64,000 bases of DNA from the NCBI GenBank assembly GCA_016801885.1, contig CM028889.1, forward strand, positions 12,463,001 through 12,527,000, given 5' to 3'. The DNA is from Toxotes chatareus. Taxonomy: Eukaryota > Chordata > Actinopteri > Toxotidae. Below are positions 1 through 12,100 of the stretch, piece after piece (position 1 is the first letter of the stretch; the number at the start of each line of letters is the position of its first letter). The position numbers and the translations under genes are program-made. The notes beneath the pieces are model-generated. The model ran no database searches and was not told the DNA's origin. It saw only the letters and a list, made by a program, of their open reading frames with translations.

Positions 1-1503
1 TGCTGTTTATCATCTGATTCTGTCTTGTCTTACCTGCTCCCATTTGCACTATTTAAACAGCTTTCCCCACCCTTGGTGTTACATAGCAAGCTACATGGCT
101 AAATGGATCGCAGCCACTGCCAACTAGAAATTGCCAGCTGAAAGTGTCATGCACTGAGTTAGTCCATAATCAGCTGACAAGTTGAAAACCAAAATCAGTT
201 CAGTTTAAATACCATCCAAGAAGAACAGTAAATCACATTTGGAAATGTGAGATGGCAAGAGTAGGAACGTTAAAATAACAACACAACCCTGAGTTTCTTG
301 CCCTCCCATCACACAAAGGACATAGTGACTTTGCATGACTGAGTTTTAATGTTAAACAGTTCTTTTACAAATATAAGGAACTCATCTCACGAATCCCATA
401 CAAACACTTGCTCTCCTCAAATTCAGTAAATCTTGGGAAAACAACAAAATTGTGGCCTTGGATTGACCAACACCAGCTGACAGTTTCCCTCTGTTCTTAT
501 ATACCAGCACTTCAATGACGCTAACCTTAACTAACTGAAGTATTCTGAGGTATTTTGAGTCATACTAAAAGGTCAAATGTTTTGGGCACTGAGAAATTAA
601 AAACAAACTTAATCCTTGATAATCCAATGGAGATGAAAGTTCAGCATCGTACAGATGTTGTGTGTTTATTCCAGTTTAAGTGGCTTCAGTATGGCAGTGG
701 TGCATCTTTGGTACTGCATTCTCTCTTATAGCTGGTAACATGTTTTAAAAAGGCCTTATTCCAGTGCATTTAAGGAGGAATCCACTGCAGATATTCACAC
801 ATATTCTGTATATTGCAATTTATTGGGTGGTGTGGCCAATGTTCCTCAACCTGTCTCACCTATTCATGCTTCAGCTTGTGATTTCCTAGAATTAACTCTT
901 ATCCTCCCAATAAGGGCCATTAACTTTTTTCCTATCCAAGATGGTCATATTCACAGATGGTAGTTGTAAGGAGCTGTAAAGTGTCATGGTTTGTTATTTC
1001 AGCCGGAAAGAATCATAATAGAGAAAAAGTGTAATGTATATCACCAGAATTTGCCCAAATAGTCTGAAATATAATGTGGATTCCTCCTTTCACTTGTAAA
1101 TACACAATAATACTGATCTACTTCATGTACCGTTATAATATAGGCCTATATTATATAATATAACACAGCTGATGATAAAGTGTACTTTAAACAGTAACAT
1201 GCTGTTAAACCCTGTTTAAGTTCAATAATTCAATACCTAATTGATCTCAAGAGTTAAAAACGGCTGCGTCCACAACATCTCAGTGAAGAGGTCAGACACC
1301 AGGGAGGGAGTTGGGTCTTACAGTAAGTGAAAAATCTCCCTGCCCTTTTCTGTGTATTCAGAAACTACAAGTAAAGTACTCACAGTGTTATTGTGTGGTT
1401 TTTCTGCACTGGAATAAGGCTGTTGTGATGCTAAGTGTTTCTGACATTAACTAAGAGGAGCTAGTGCTGAGGGGCTGCTGACCCCTGTATTTTCTTCATG
1501 CTC

Positions 1504-1509
1504 AATAAA
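1504..1509 (+). promoter_or_regulatory. candidate plus-strand poly(A) signal
   Basis: AATAAA is followed by a GT-containing stretch (GTCTGGTAACAATCTGTTC). It could end a plus-strand transcript entering from the left edge. No coding sequence supports this, so the motif may be fortuitous. Confidence 0.2.
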
Positions 1510-2160
1510 AGTCTGGTAACAATCTGTTCTAATCTTGAAGCCATGAGAGAAAAAAAAGAGCTGTGAAAAAATGCTTAATGTCAAAATGGATGAGAACAGA
1601 CGTCATTACCTACAAATTACTAGTATCAACTATGAACAGGCATCTATGCTAGAAACTTTATTGCTAATTCAGTGACACTTGCATGACGCAGCTGATGCCA
1701 GAAATGCCAGATAATGTAATAACTGGTCAAACTAATGGAACGCCAATCATATTGTAATGTGATTGATGAAGTAACATTGTATTGTCACTATTGTTACTGT
1801 ATTAGTATGTATTTTTTTTTAAACGGCTAAAGTAATAATTTCAGGTTAATGTAATAGTCCTACCACACTGTCTGGCAGATTTTGTTATGACCTGTTTAAA
1901 TCACATTTTGACGCGTTATTATGATTCTGGCAGTTTCTGCATCATCAGCTGCAAAGAACTGCACCTTATTTGTACCTATATTATTGTCATGTGAAGAAAT
2001 CAATAACTCATCAGAGGGCGAGAAGCAAAGATCAATAATGTGCATCAGAAGTTCACATACAAAGCTTGACAGACAAGTCAATTAAGTACCCATTTGCTAA
2101 AACTACTGCAGTTGTGCTTTTAAACTCAAGCAGCCTGAGGTAGCACACTGCTAAGTAATG

Positions 2161-2164
<4 letters not shown>

Positions 2165-2210
<46 letters not shown>
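2165..2210. repeat. (CA)n microsatellite
   Basis: An uninterrupted CA dinucleotide run of about 46 bp, the longest CA tract in the window. Confidence 0.97.
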
Positions 2211-2214
<4 letters not shown>

Positions 2215-3322
2215 CACATTCCTCGGTAGGAACGGGGCTTCTGCAGAGCTCATGCAGTGCTTTCATAGTGATCTATGCTCTGCAGCTTCACTTAGCCTCT
2301 CTCTAAGGTTATTATTAATACTATGGTAAATTATAGTGTTGCAAAACACAGCCAAAGTACATAGAGTACAACTGGATCATTTTGTGAACACAGACAAATG
2401 TAAACAAAATAAAACTTGGCACAAACATCAAGTGCAATCTCAGGTTCAACTCAGCGACATCAGGTGGAAAACCAGCGCTTTTGTCCACAGGCCACAGTGA
2501 CATATTAAGACCTTTCCTTCAAATGCTGATCCACCTGTCAAAGTGGCCGATGGAGAGGACAAACCTACCAGCTGCAGCTTGAATTTAGCATAATTTTAGC
2601 CGGTAGCTAATGTTGATGTCCCATCTTGCCAGTAAGTAATCTATCCATGAACATGAATCACAGAATAAATTATGACAAAGAGCAGTCCTCATGAAACATG
2701 AGCAAAGAATGGTCGTGCACTGCCTCAGAGGACAGAATGGGAGCAGGTTGCTGCATCTCTGAGTTTGTTGATGTTCTGGCTGGTGTGAGGCCAGTCCAGG
2801 GTGCTGATGGTGAACTGGAGCTGACTTTAATCAGGGTCTTTGCCTCCATGTGTCCTTATCCTGACCAAACTCCTACTGGGTGCATCTCCACAAAGTTTAA
2901 GAAGGAATGACACCAAAATAACCTCAAGGTTGTTATTGTACAAAAGCAGACATTTTACTTGTATGGATTGATTTTTTTTTTCCGGTTGCCTTACTAGTAC
3001 TCATTTTTTAGATTGTATATTCAAAAGCTTTACTCATGCAGGACTATTATGTGTGAGCCTCAGGCTATTAAGTTTAATGTGAAAAGGGCTCCTGCCAAAC
3101 TGCAGTGAAAGAAGCATTTATGGACAGTCACTTTGAGGTTCCTATAAACCAAATGTCCGAAATTCAGATAAAACAGTTTGTTTAGTATAAGTATAAAAAA
3201 ATGTAACTGTTCATAAAACTTTATCTTTTAAGCATTTCAGACCTTGACGCAGCCCCTGCTGTTACAGTTACTGTCTGTGACACAGTAGACAGGTTGAGAC
3301 TTGCAGCTCTGCACCACTAGCT

Positions 3323-4217
3323 TTTATTAAACACTGTCAAGCCTTTAGTGTTTGACTATTTACAAGTCTTTCTCCTATTTTTGCCTCTTAGGTCAATGAA
3401 AGAGTATACTAATAAAAGTAGATTTCCTACTCTGTTTTATATAAAGACAGATCACAAAGAAGTAGAAAAACTGGTTGGAAATGTCCACCTTTGCAAAATA
3501 GCAAGCTTTTGGTAGAAATCCTCTTTTAAAGGTGCTTTGTGTAGTACAGTGTACTGCTATGAATAAATCATCATCTGTGTCATTGTGAGGCATCAGTTTA
3601 ATTACCATAAACAAATGAGATCATCGCTGAAAAGATGTTCAGCTTCTTGCAGACTCTGCTCTGCACCGTTACTCTGTAAATCACCAGGTCAGATTCTGTC
3701 AAAATACACTTGAAAATACACCAAAAAGGAAGAGGGTGCTGTTTTTCCAAGAGAAAAAATACTTCAGTTATCAGAGTTCAGAGTTATCAGTGATGACATA
3801 TGGTGAAAAAAGTAAAAATCTGATGTAAATCATTTTATCCTCTTCAGGATAAAATGATTGAGGGGCTGGAGGACATGCAGCTGATGGGAACTGTGGAAAA
3901 AACAAGTAGCAGAGTCAATTAGAGCATACTGTCAGTTGTTTATGATAATTATTCCAAGGCTAATGTGATGCACAGTACAGATGGTTTATTCTGCACATGG
4001 CACCTGTAAGAGATTTCTGTTATTGTGTGTTTGTTTTCCTGCACTGATCTAAAAAACAAAAACAAAAAAAAAACAGATCCATAATGGCAAACACTGGTAC
4101 ATGTTCCTCCACATTGCTTTGATTTCTATTACATCACAAATAGAATAAAACACAAATCAAGGCCACATGAAGGAGACCGGCTCTGACTGTGGAGATGCAG
4201 CCCACCTGCTGCTGTGG
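3323..4217 (-). other. homer3: probable homer3 3' UTR
   Basis: Sequence after the homer3 stop codon contains candidate minus-strand AATAAA signals at 3985-3990 and 3323-3328. Further ones lie near 819 and 664. Which of them is used cannot be decided from sequence alone. Confidence 0.45.
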
Positions 4218-4403
4218 CTATTTATCAATGAGTTTTGCTAGGCTCTGTCTCAGGTCCTTTAAGTCGCAGATTTTGACGTCCAGGACCTCGATGACACGTC
4301 TGACCTCAAGCTCCGCCTGCTCCTGTTCCTCTCGGCTGGACGCCAGCGTCTTTTCAGTGCTCTGAACTCGATCCTCCAGCTCAGCATTTCGTCTCTCCAG
4401 GTC
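4218..4403 (-). CDS. homer3: homer3 last coding exon (C-terminal coiled coil, stop)
   Basis: The exon encodes DLERRNAELEDRVQSTEKTL and ends DLRQSLAKLIDK with a TAG stop at 4218-4220. It aligns with the HOMER3 end, which reads DLETRNAELEHQLRAMERSL and later LFELSELREGLARL. Leucine-rich heptads fit the C-terminal tetramerisation zipper. The acceptor is GTCTGCAG. Confidence 0.94.
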   Translation of the reverse strand, partial: DLERRNAELEDRVQSTEKTLASSREEQEQAELEVRRVIEVLDVKICDLKDLRQSLAKLIDK

Positions 4404-7400
4404 CTGCAGACACATTAACTGTTGTTAATGCAGTGTTATTTCAATTCTAGTCACAATATATTTCTAAAAATTGTCTGAATTTGTCTCCCTGGTCATGAGT
4501 GCCAAAAATGTCAATACTGAATACATTAATTCCTACTATTTTTTTTAAAGATTCCCTCATAATAAATGTTATAGTGGAACAGAGGACTTGTAGTAATGCA
4601 CATGTGATTTATTCGTTGCTTTTATTCTGCTTCTGTTTGGGTAAGCAAGACAGATCAAAAGTATTTTTTGTTCATCAAAATTAGGACATTGCACACAAAT
4701 GTTTATATCTGCAAACTGAGTTAAATGATGAGAAGTACAATCTATCCTAGTGTATGTCTACATACCTACACTCTTTCTATACATTTAAAGTTCAACATGG
4801 ACATACTACACGTGTATTGTAACAAATAATGCCTATTCAAACTGGGACAGAAAGCAACAGCAACTGCAGTACAACAGCGTTGGAGCAGCAACCAGTTCAA
4901 ACAAAAGGTTAATGTCTATAAATGTGTCATTTCTTTTGTGGCTCCTGACTGCAATAAAGTTTCAGGCTTATTTGCTCTAAACTGTTTATACTGCAAATTT
5001 AAATGTGCAATTTTGTGTTTTACAAGGTTATTCTGTATTTCAAATGCACCAACAACTAGATTACGGAATAAATCCAAGGAGAGCACAGGTCAAATGTGAA
5101 TTTACATAATTCACAACTGACACATTATTAAAAATGATAGAGGACCTAATCAAGACTATGCAATATGCATCAGGTATAATCTCCTGCATTAACATGGAAA
5201 TTCAATGCAATTTGTTTTCTCCTCAGTTGTTGTCCTCAGTTCACCTGTACTGATTCTCTGTTGCACAGCTGCTGGTCTGGGCTGTACTGTCTCTTTTGTA
5301 AGGACAGTATTGGCGCTTTGATTTTTCATTAGTTGACTGTGTGGCCCTGTCTGTCTGGTTTGAAGACCAGAAGAAACCAACACAGAGGCCGACCAGGACT
5401 CTACAAAACTAGACCTCCTTACTACAAGAAACCTTCTAGTCTATGCATATCAAACCTGTAGTAGACGTCACTAGAGTAAGACTTGAAAAGAATTGGACAG
5501 GTGACCTCTCAGCACTGCAACCACAAGGAACAGTAGCAAAAAAGACACCAATGTATCTGTTCACACTGAAAATGAGGTGCCTTTATCTCTCTTTTCTGTT
5601 AATGAAGTAGTTTTCTTACTTTTCTGGGATATAACACAAGCTCTACTGGGCTAAGTGACAATGAAAATGTAGGGGAGGAATTGATTTGTGCAGCACAAAT
5701 TCAGTATACTTATGTTAACAATTTGCTGTAGAAATGCAGCAGAAGAAAAATATACCATTGTCTGAGTGGTTTGTAGGATCACACTAGTCCATCAGTACCA
5801 CCAACCAGATCCTTTCCAAAAATGTGCACTTGCAGCACAGATAATTGGAGACATGATAAAAATTTTTTTTTTTTTACAACCTACCACACTGCACTTTAAT
5901 AGCAGAGTAATCTAGGGCTGCAATTTATGTAAACTACAAAACTGCAGCAGTGTCTAATTTTCCCAGTGTGTTTTTTGGTGTGTGTTATTATTTATATTGC
6001 TATGAGATGTTCATTGATTGAAAAATCTTTAAATGTAATATTTTTGTGTAAATCTTTTCAATTGCACAGTTGTGCATGTGAATATGTCATGTACTTTCTG
6101 TGCTCCAAAAAGGAGTGACACAGCCTGTAAGCTGTGTCAATCAGATGTTAGATAACATCTCAGTATACTGTACACTCTGTACAGTATACTGAGATGTTCA
6201 GTATACTGAGATGTTACCTAACCTAAAATATATTCTTTAAGTACTAAGCTTGTATGAGATTTGGCCCATGTCCCAGTAAGCAGACTTTTAAAGGAAAACA
6301 AAGTTGTCAGCTGTAGTGTGTTGAGTCTGTCAGAGTACGCATCTTTTAAGGAAAAGAAAAAACAGACTCATCAGCTTACCTGGAGTCTCTGCATGGCGTC
6401 CTCTCTCTCCTTCTCTAGCTCACCCACATCTGTTTTCTTGCTCTGTAGATTGTGAATTTCCTGAAAACACAGTCATTTCAAGCCGTCACCCCACCAGCTT
6501 CACACTGCCTCTCTTATACCCACACATCTGCCATCCTGGTTTATCAGAATATGGAACATTCGTCTTCTCTTTTTTTTTTGCACCAAAATACTTAAGTCCA
6601 TACCTAGATATGGCTCTAAAAGAAGCTGACTCATTTATCATATACCGGGTTGGTTGTAAGATTTGGGACACCTTGATGTCCTTGAGGAGGAAGGGGGGTT
6701 CTGACTCCAGGGAAACATACCATCGTCACCTTGAACAAATCCAGTTTAAACAAGTGGAACTTGTTTAAATGACAGGACAGACCTGATTATGTTAATGTGG
6801 CCAGAGGACTGCAGCGAGCTGCTTTCAATGAATATTTCACTTTAATATCCTTTTTATTTATCCAGGGAAAATGGCTTTTAGCTGAGTGTACCCAGCATGC
6901 ATTTGATGTACACTGACTCGGCCCAAACAAGCCCAGAATATTCAGGATTCAAGATGATACTTTGGCACCATACAAATTCATATTAAAGCAGGACTGGGAA
7001 AAGTTATTAAGGCGATTCAGGAAGATGTTAAGTCCTGAGGTGACAGCTCTGGGCATCTGCATCTCAAATCTTCACATTCATTTTGGTGTTTTGTAAGGCT
7101 GTGGCATTTTATCAAATGCTCAAAGATAAATTGAGGTATTAGTGGAAATAGAAACTAGAAAGACACAAATAAAAGCCAAAAACACCATCTTCTCTTTTGT
7201 CTCTTTTGTCTTGAATTGAACATTTTGTCAAGTAATTATCTTTTGGGCCAAAGTATTGAACCAGAAAGATCTCTTTAAAAGCCTTAGAAATGATCCACAG
7301 AAGAAATCCTCAAACTGACACTTGCACTTCTTTAGCTCTCCTAGCTTAATACATTTACAAATAACAGTTTTACTGAATGTTTCCACGGTTTTAGTTCAAG

Positions 7401-9088
7401 GTAAATACATATCAGATGGAGATTCAGGCTCACAAATCCAACTGATTCCAGACACAGCTTCCCATTAAGGTGGTAAATAGATTTGGATAGAGTGCAGTGC
7501 ATGGGGTGGACTGGGTGTCTTGCCTGGTTTTTGGCACTCAGCAGGGCTTCCAGCTCCTCCACTGACCGGCTCAGCTCTTCTCTACCAGTCTGACCAGCAG
7601 TAGGATGCCCCAGCTGTGCTTCCAGATCTGCCACCTGGAACACACACACACAATGAATACACACTTGATAATAAATTATATAGCACTGTTCAATGTCCTC
7701 AAAGATGCTTTACGTGATCTACAGTCCTGCTAACAACTCTGTGGTGTCGCACTTAGGCAACATGCTCACAGTGACAATGACAATGCTAACACACTGATGT
7801 TAAGCAGGTGTAATGTTTACTATGTTCACCATGCTAACCATCGATCATAAACAAGTATCGCGCAAGTTTAAATTTTGACCTCATGATGGCGCTGGAGTCA
7901 CAAAAGTGAGTGGGATCATTGATATCTGTACCAAATTTCATGGCAATCTATCCAACATCCATTTCACTCAAAAGCACAGATGTGAGCCTCATGGTGGAGC
8001 CACAGTAAAAGTCAGGAGACCATCAAACTCATTAGGAGTCATTCTCTAGGGACAATGAATGAAGGTTTGGTGAAGAAGGATTCACAGAGGCAGAGAGGAG
8101 CTATGTTACTGATAATCTTGTATGCAGTGAGGAGGATTTCAGAGGTTATTTAGACTGACTGGGAGCGAGGGGAAGTCAGGGAGAAGTGACGTGATGTTTC
8201 TTGAACAGGCATTTTAAATTCTACTGATATCAAATTAACTGAAATATTGAGAAATAACTCTCCTTTGTAAACACTATGCTTACAGAGAATCATACTGTAG
8301 CAGAAGCAGAATATACATAAGAAAACCACACATTTCAGCAGTGTTTTACAACTCTCCACCTTGCTGTTACACTCAAATATAGTGGTCCACTCAACTGATT
8401 TTCAGAGCCTGCAAAAATCACTTCAGGAGATCGAAAGTGTGTTATGGTTTAGTTTCATAATTTAATCTAACCAATTAGTCCTTACTCTGCGGGGAATGGG
8501 AATATGTGAGTGGGTTTTTCCATAATTTGCTGATGGACAAAGATGAGAAAGAAGAATCTGCTTGGTTGAGGTAAAAAGAAAAGGGTAAACAGAAATCCAT
8601 TTTAATAAAGATAATGATGCATGGTGAGCTCATTTTAGAGGTTATCCAATGAATGGGCAACAGAAAGGTGGTATAAACCTAATGTGTGTGTAATTTTCTA
8701 AATCCAGACAGCAAACAACACATGGCCTTTCACCCTCAGTGAAAACACAGATATGAGCAAGATTAGCATTAAAAGGTTTTTACATAAAAGCAGCAATGTA
8801 CAAATGCAATAATGTAATGTACAAATAAACACACACACACACACAAATACTCATTTCAGTACGTGCGATGATTACTCCTGTTGGAAATGAGGGAAACCAA
8901 GAGGGTCATCACTTACCCACCTACACATCTCTCTTTCTCTCTCTCACACACACACACATGCACACACACGCACAGATACAGTTAGCGGCTTTAGCAGTTA
9001 GTGTCTTTAGCAGCATTCATCATACATCGCTCTGCAGTGAAATCTAGAAATGAATCAAGGACATTTTCTTCATTCATTTGACTCTCCC

Positions 9089-9119
<31 letters not shown>

Positions 9120-12100
9120 CTGAGCACTCTTGCTAAGGAGACTTTTTTTTTTAGATTACTGGAGGGATGTGACCTTGTGAAAAATCATGAAAAATATTTT
9201 TCCCACACTGACCCACTTCCCCGCGTTTAACATGTTAATGGAAAAGCCACAAGGGGTGAGTGGCAGTTTGACTAATAAAGGACAAGCTGTTCAGCCTTTG
9301 AAATCTTAACAAGATGCAATTTAAAGTTTGAACTACACCGTGCATTTGCTCAAGTTATGTTTCAGGGCTTGGCAGCGCAAAAGTCAGCGCAAGGCACAAA
9401 AACTCACAGGGGTAGGGTTTCAATTCCCACTTGATTTTGTTTACTGCAAATGAAAACATTTTACTGGATGTTTTTCATGCTGTGGGAGTCATCAGATTAA
9501 GGATCAAGGATCTAATCAAACAGGATTTGATAATAACATGCTTTAAATGTGTTTATTTGAAAACTGATAAGGCTCTCACTGCATCACGATGTTTGTTTGG
9601 TAAATCTGACACTGGCTCCACTGACAAATTATGGCCTGGATATGCAGATTTTGTTCTGAAATCTGTGAGTTAAATGAGTCAGGTCCAACCTGTTTAGGTA
9701 ACAGTAATAGTAACGGTAAAAGGTTTACTTGACAGTTTAAATATTCTCAGCTTTCCCTTAATTGAATGAAATCAAACTTTTGCATGCATGTCAGTGTTAT
9801 TGCCAGATGCTGTAGAAGCAACCTGACATGTTCCATGATCACAAATGACAAGTGAAACATTTGTTGGCTGATTGTCTGCTGAATGCATTTTGGCTGTTCA
9901 TCTTTTACTCACAGTTAATTAAAAGAAAAACAATAAGTAAGGAGGGTTGAAATATAATTAAAAAAACAACATTATGATTAATTGAGTAGTAGCAGTAGAT
10001 TAAGAGTAGTAAATTAATTGGCACCAATTCTGATGACCGAAAATTCATTGTTTTTAACTTAATATTTCGAGTTAATGCCAGAAATTCATTGGTTCCAGCT
10101 TCTTAAATATAAGCATTTTATTGATCAAACACTTAACTGATTTGAGAAAATAACTGCAAGATTACTCAGCTATGAAAATAGTTCCTACTGGCAGCCCAAA
10201 ATATATCAGAATACTGCTGTGACAATTAATGAGAGAAAACAGCTGGTTAAAGAAAATAATGATAAAAAGATAAAGGTTTCTTTTAACAGGAAGACAGAAG
10301 GAAGACAGGAATATAAACAAAGATGCCCTAACTCTCAACCTCCTTAATTTTGGTTGTACCTTAGGTTTGGTTGTAATGTCGGTAATGCAGGAATCATCAT
10401 AGCCTTTGTTATTGCTTATTTCTTACATTTCATTTCACCCTGGATAACTGCATTAGCTGAATGTCGGAAATGTAAATGTGTGTGAGGGTACAGAGGGTTT
10501 CCTGCTCCTATGTCAACATTTCCCTTTCCCTCCTTTTGGCATCTCCCATGCATTTTCACAGGCAATTTCAAAGTGGCTCTTTATAGATTCCATGCTACGC
10601 TACATCGCACTGCATCCAAGCCGAGGTTCAGAAAACCGCCGCGGGTTGAAGTGGGGGTGGGGTCCACATGGTCCCAAAGGACTCAACCCCTTAGTATCTA
10701 CTCTGCATGTGACAGCTATTGTCCAAAGAGGCACCAGCTCCATCTCTCTACAGAAATGCACACAAAGAAAGAAAGCCTGCAAAAACTGTGATATCTTTCT
10801 AAATTAATTCTCCCACAAAAGTTTTAATCTTAGGATAGTGAAAAAATAATGTTATTGTATATGTCTAAGAGCAGTGACCTGAATAAGACATCACAACAGA
10901 TGCAGCTATGTGGTTGTAAAGAGCACCAGGTTGAAGGTTTGACAATATGAAAATAAAGACCAATGTGTCACCTTAAGTTTGTTTTTTTTGTTTGTTTTTT
11001 TTTTTATCTTAATACCTTTCATGTCTTATTTAAAGCACTGTGACTTGCCTTGTTTTTGAAAGGTACTATACAAAATAAAGTTGCCTTTCCCAAGTAACAG
11101 CCAACTGTTTTTGTTAGAACTGAGCAGGGGTCAGAGTCAACCCAGAAACCCAGAAAATAAACCCAGAGCCTTTCTGCGGTAGATGAACACCAACATGGCT
11201 GAAGCTGAGAATGTGACGAGGGAGAGAAAGCCAGCCAACGCCAACCTCTCTCCTTCTGCTCTACAGTGATTTATCTTCTTCCTGCAACTGGGGCAGAGAT
11301 GGAGGAGGGGGTGTGCAGGATAGGGTGTCCTGTCCCCCCCCTCAAAAAAAGCCATCGCTGCCCCCCCCCAAACACCCCACTGCCAAACCCTGGAGGCCTG
11401 CTCCACTTCTAACCACCTGGTTGACTTTGCTGCAGTGTGTGTGTGTAGCTGTGTGTGTGCATGTATTTTTTTGGGGGGGGGCTTCACCTGGACTTGGAGA
11501 GAGAGATGAAACCACAATGAGGGCTAAAAATAAAAAGGGCCAAATTTCAGTCAGAGGATATAATAGTTTCATTGCAGGCGGATGCGGCAGCGCTTAATTC
11601 TGTCACACTGAAGAAGCCTTGTTAAGCTTGACTGAGGGCATAATTTTCTCTCCCTAAATTAAAGATGAAATGTCTACATTTTGGCCCTGTGATTATCACG
11701 GGAACCTGTCAACAGAAATATCCCAAGAAGGAGGGGCTAGATGAAAAATGCATCTGCAGTTTGGAGCAGACCAAACCCGTGTGGGGATTTTAGTGTGATA
11801 CTTCTAGATGCATGACTTCAGCCCATCCAGTTGCTCTCTATGAGTGGTCACATAAGGCGGGGATGACAGGAAACTGTTGTAAAGGAAGAACAAAATTGTA
11901 CACTCTAGTTCTGCTTTGATTTTAACAGAAGTGTTGACTGATCGTCTTTTTCTTGACATGCTAAACCGCACATAAGAAAATAAATGCATACACACAAAGG
12001 TTTGATGTAAAATTATAACCCAGATCATTATAAGTTATAAGACAGTCATAATTTGTAAATATCTGCATATTGTTTACAATTCCCCCTGTAATTCTGTAAA

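Larger units (their letters stand above)
1..3300. other. non-coding sequence downstream of homer3
   Basis: AT-rich sequence with no exon, RNA gene or transposon that I recognise. The short ORFs have no protein-like features. It contains a 22-bp perfect palindrome (1134-1155), a CA microsatellite (2165-2210) and AATAAA-type motifs on both strands. Part of it may be distal homer3 3' UTR. Confidence 0.5.

Noticed and set aside
2165..2210. CRISPR-like or satellite array from the CA runs
   Set aside because: These are simple dinucleotide repeats without spacers, in a eukaryotic sequence.
2698..2910. 70-codon plus-strand ORF downstream of homer3
   Set aside because: No homology recognised, no splice context and only ordinary length for chance in this region.
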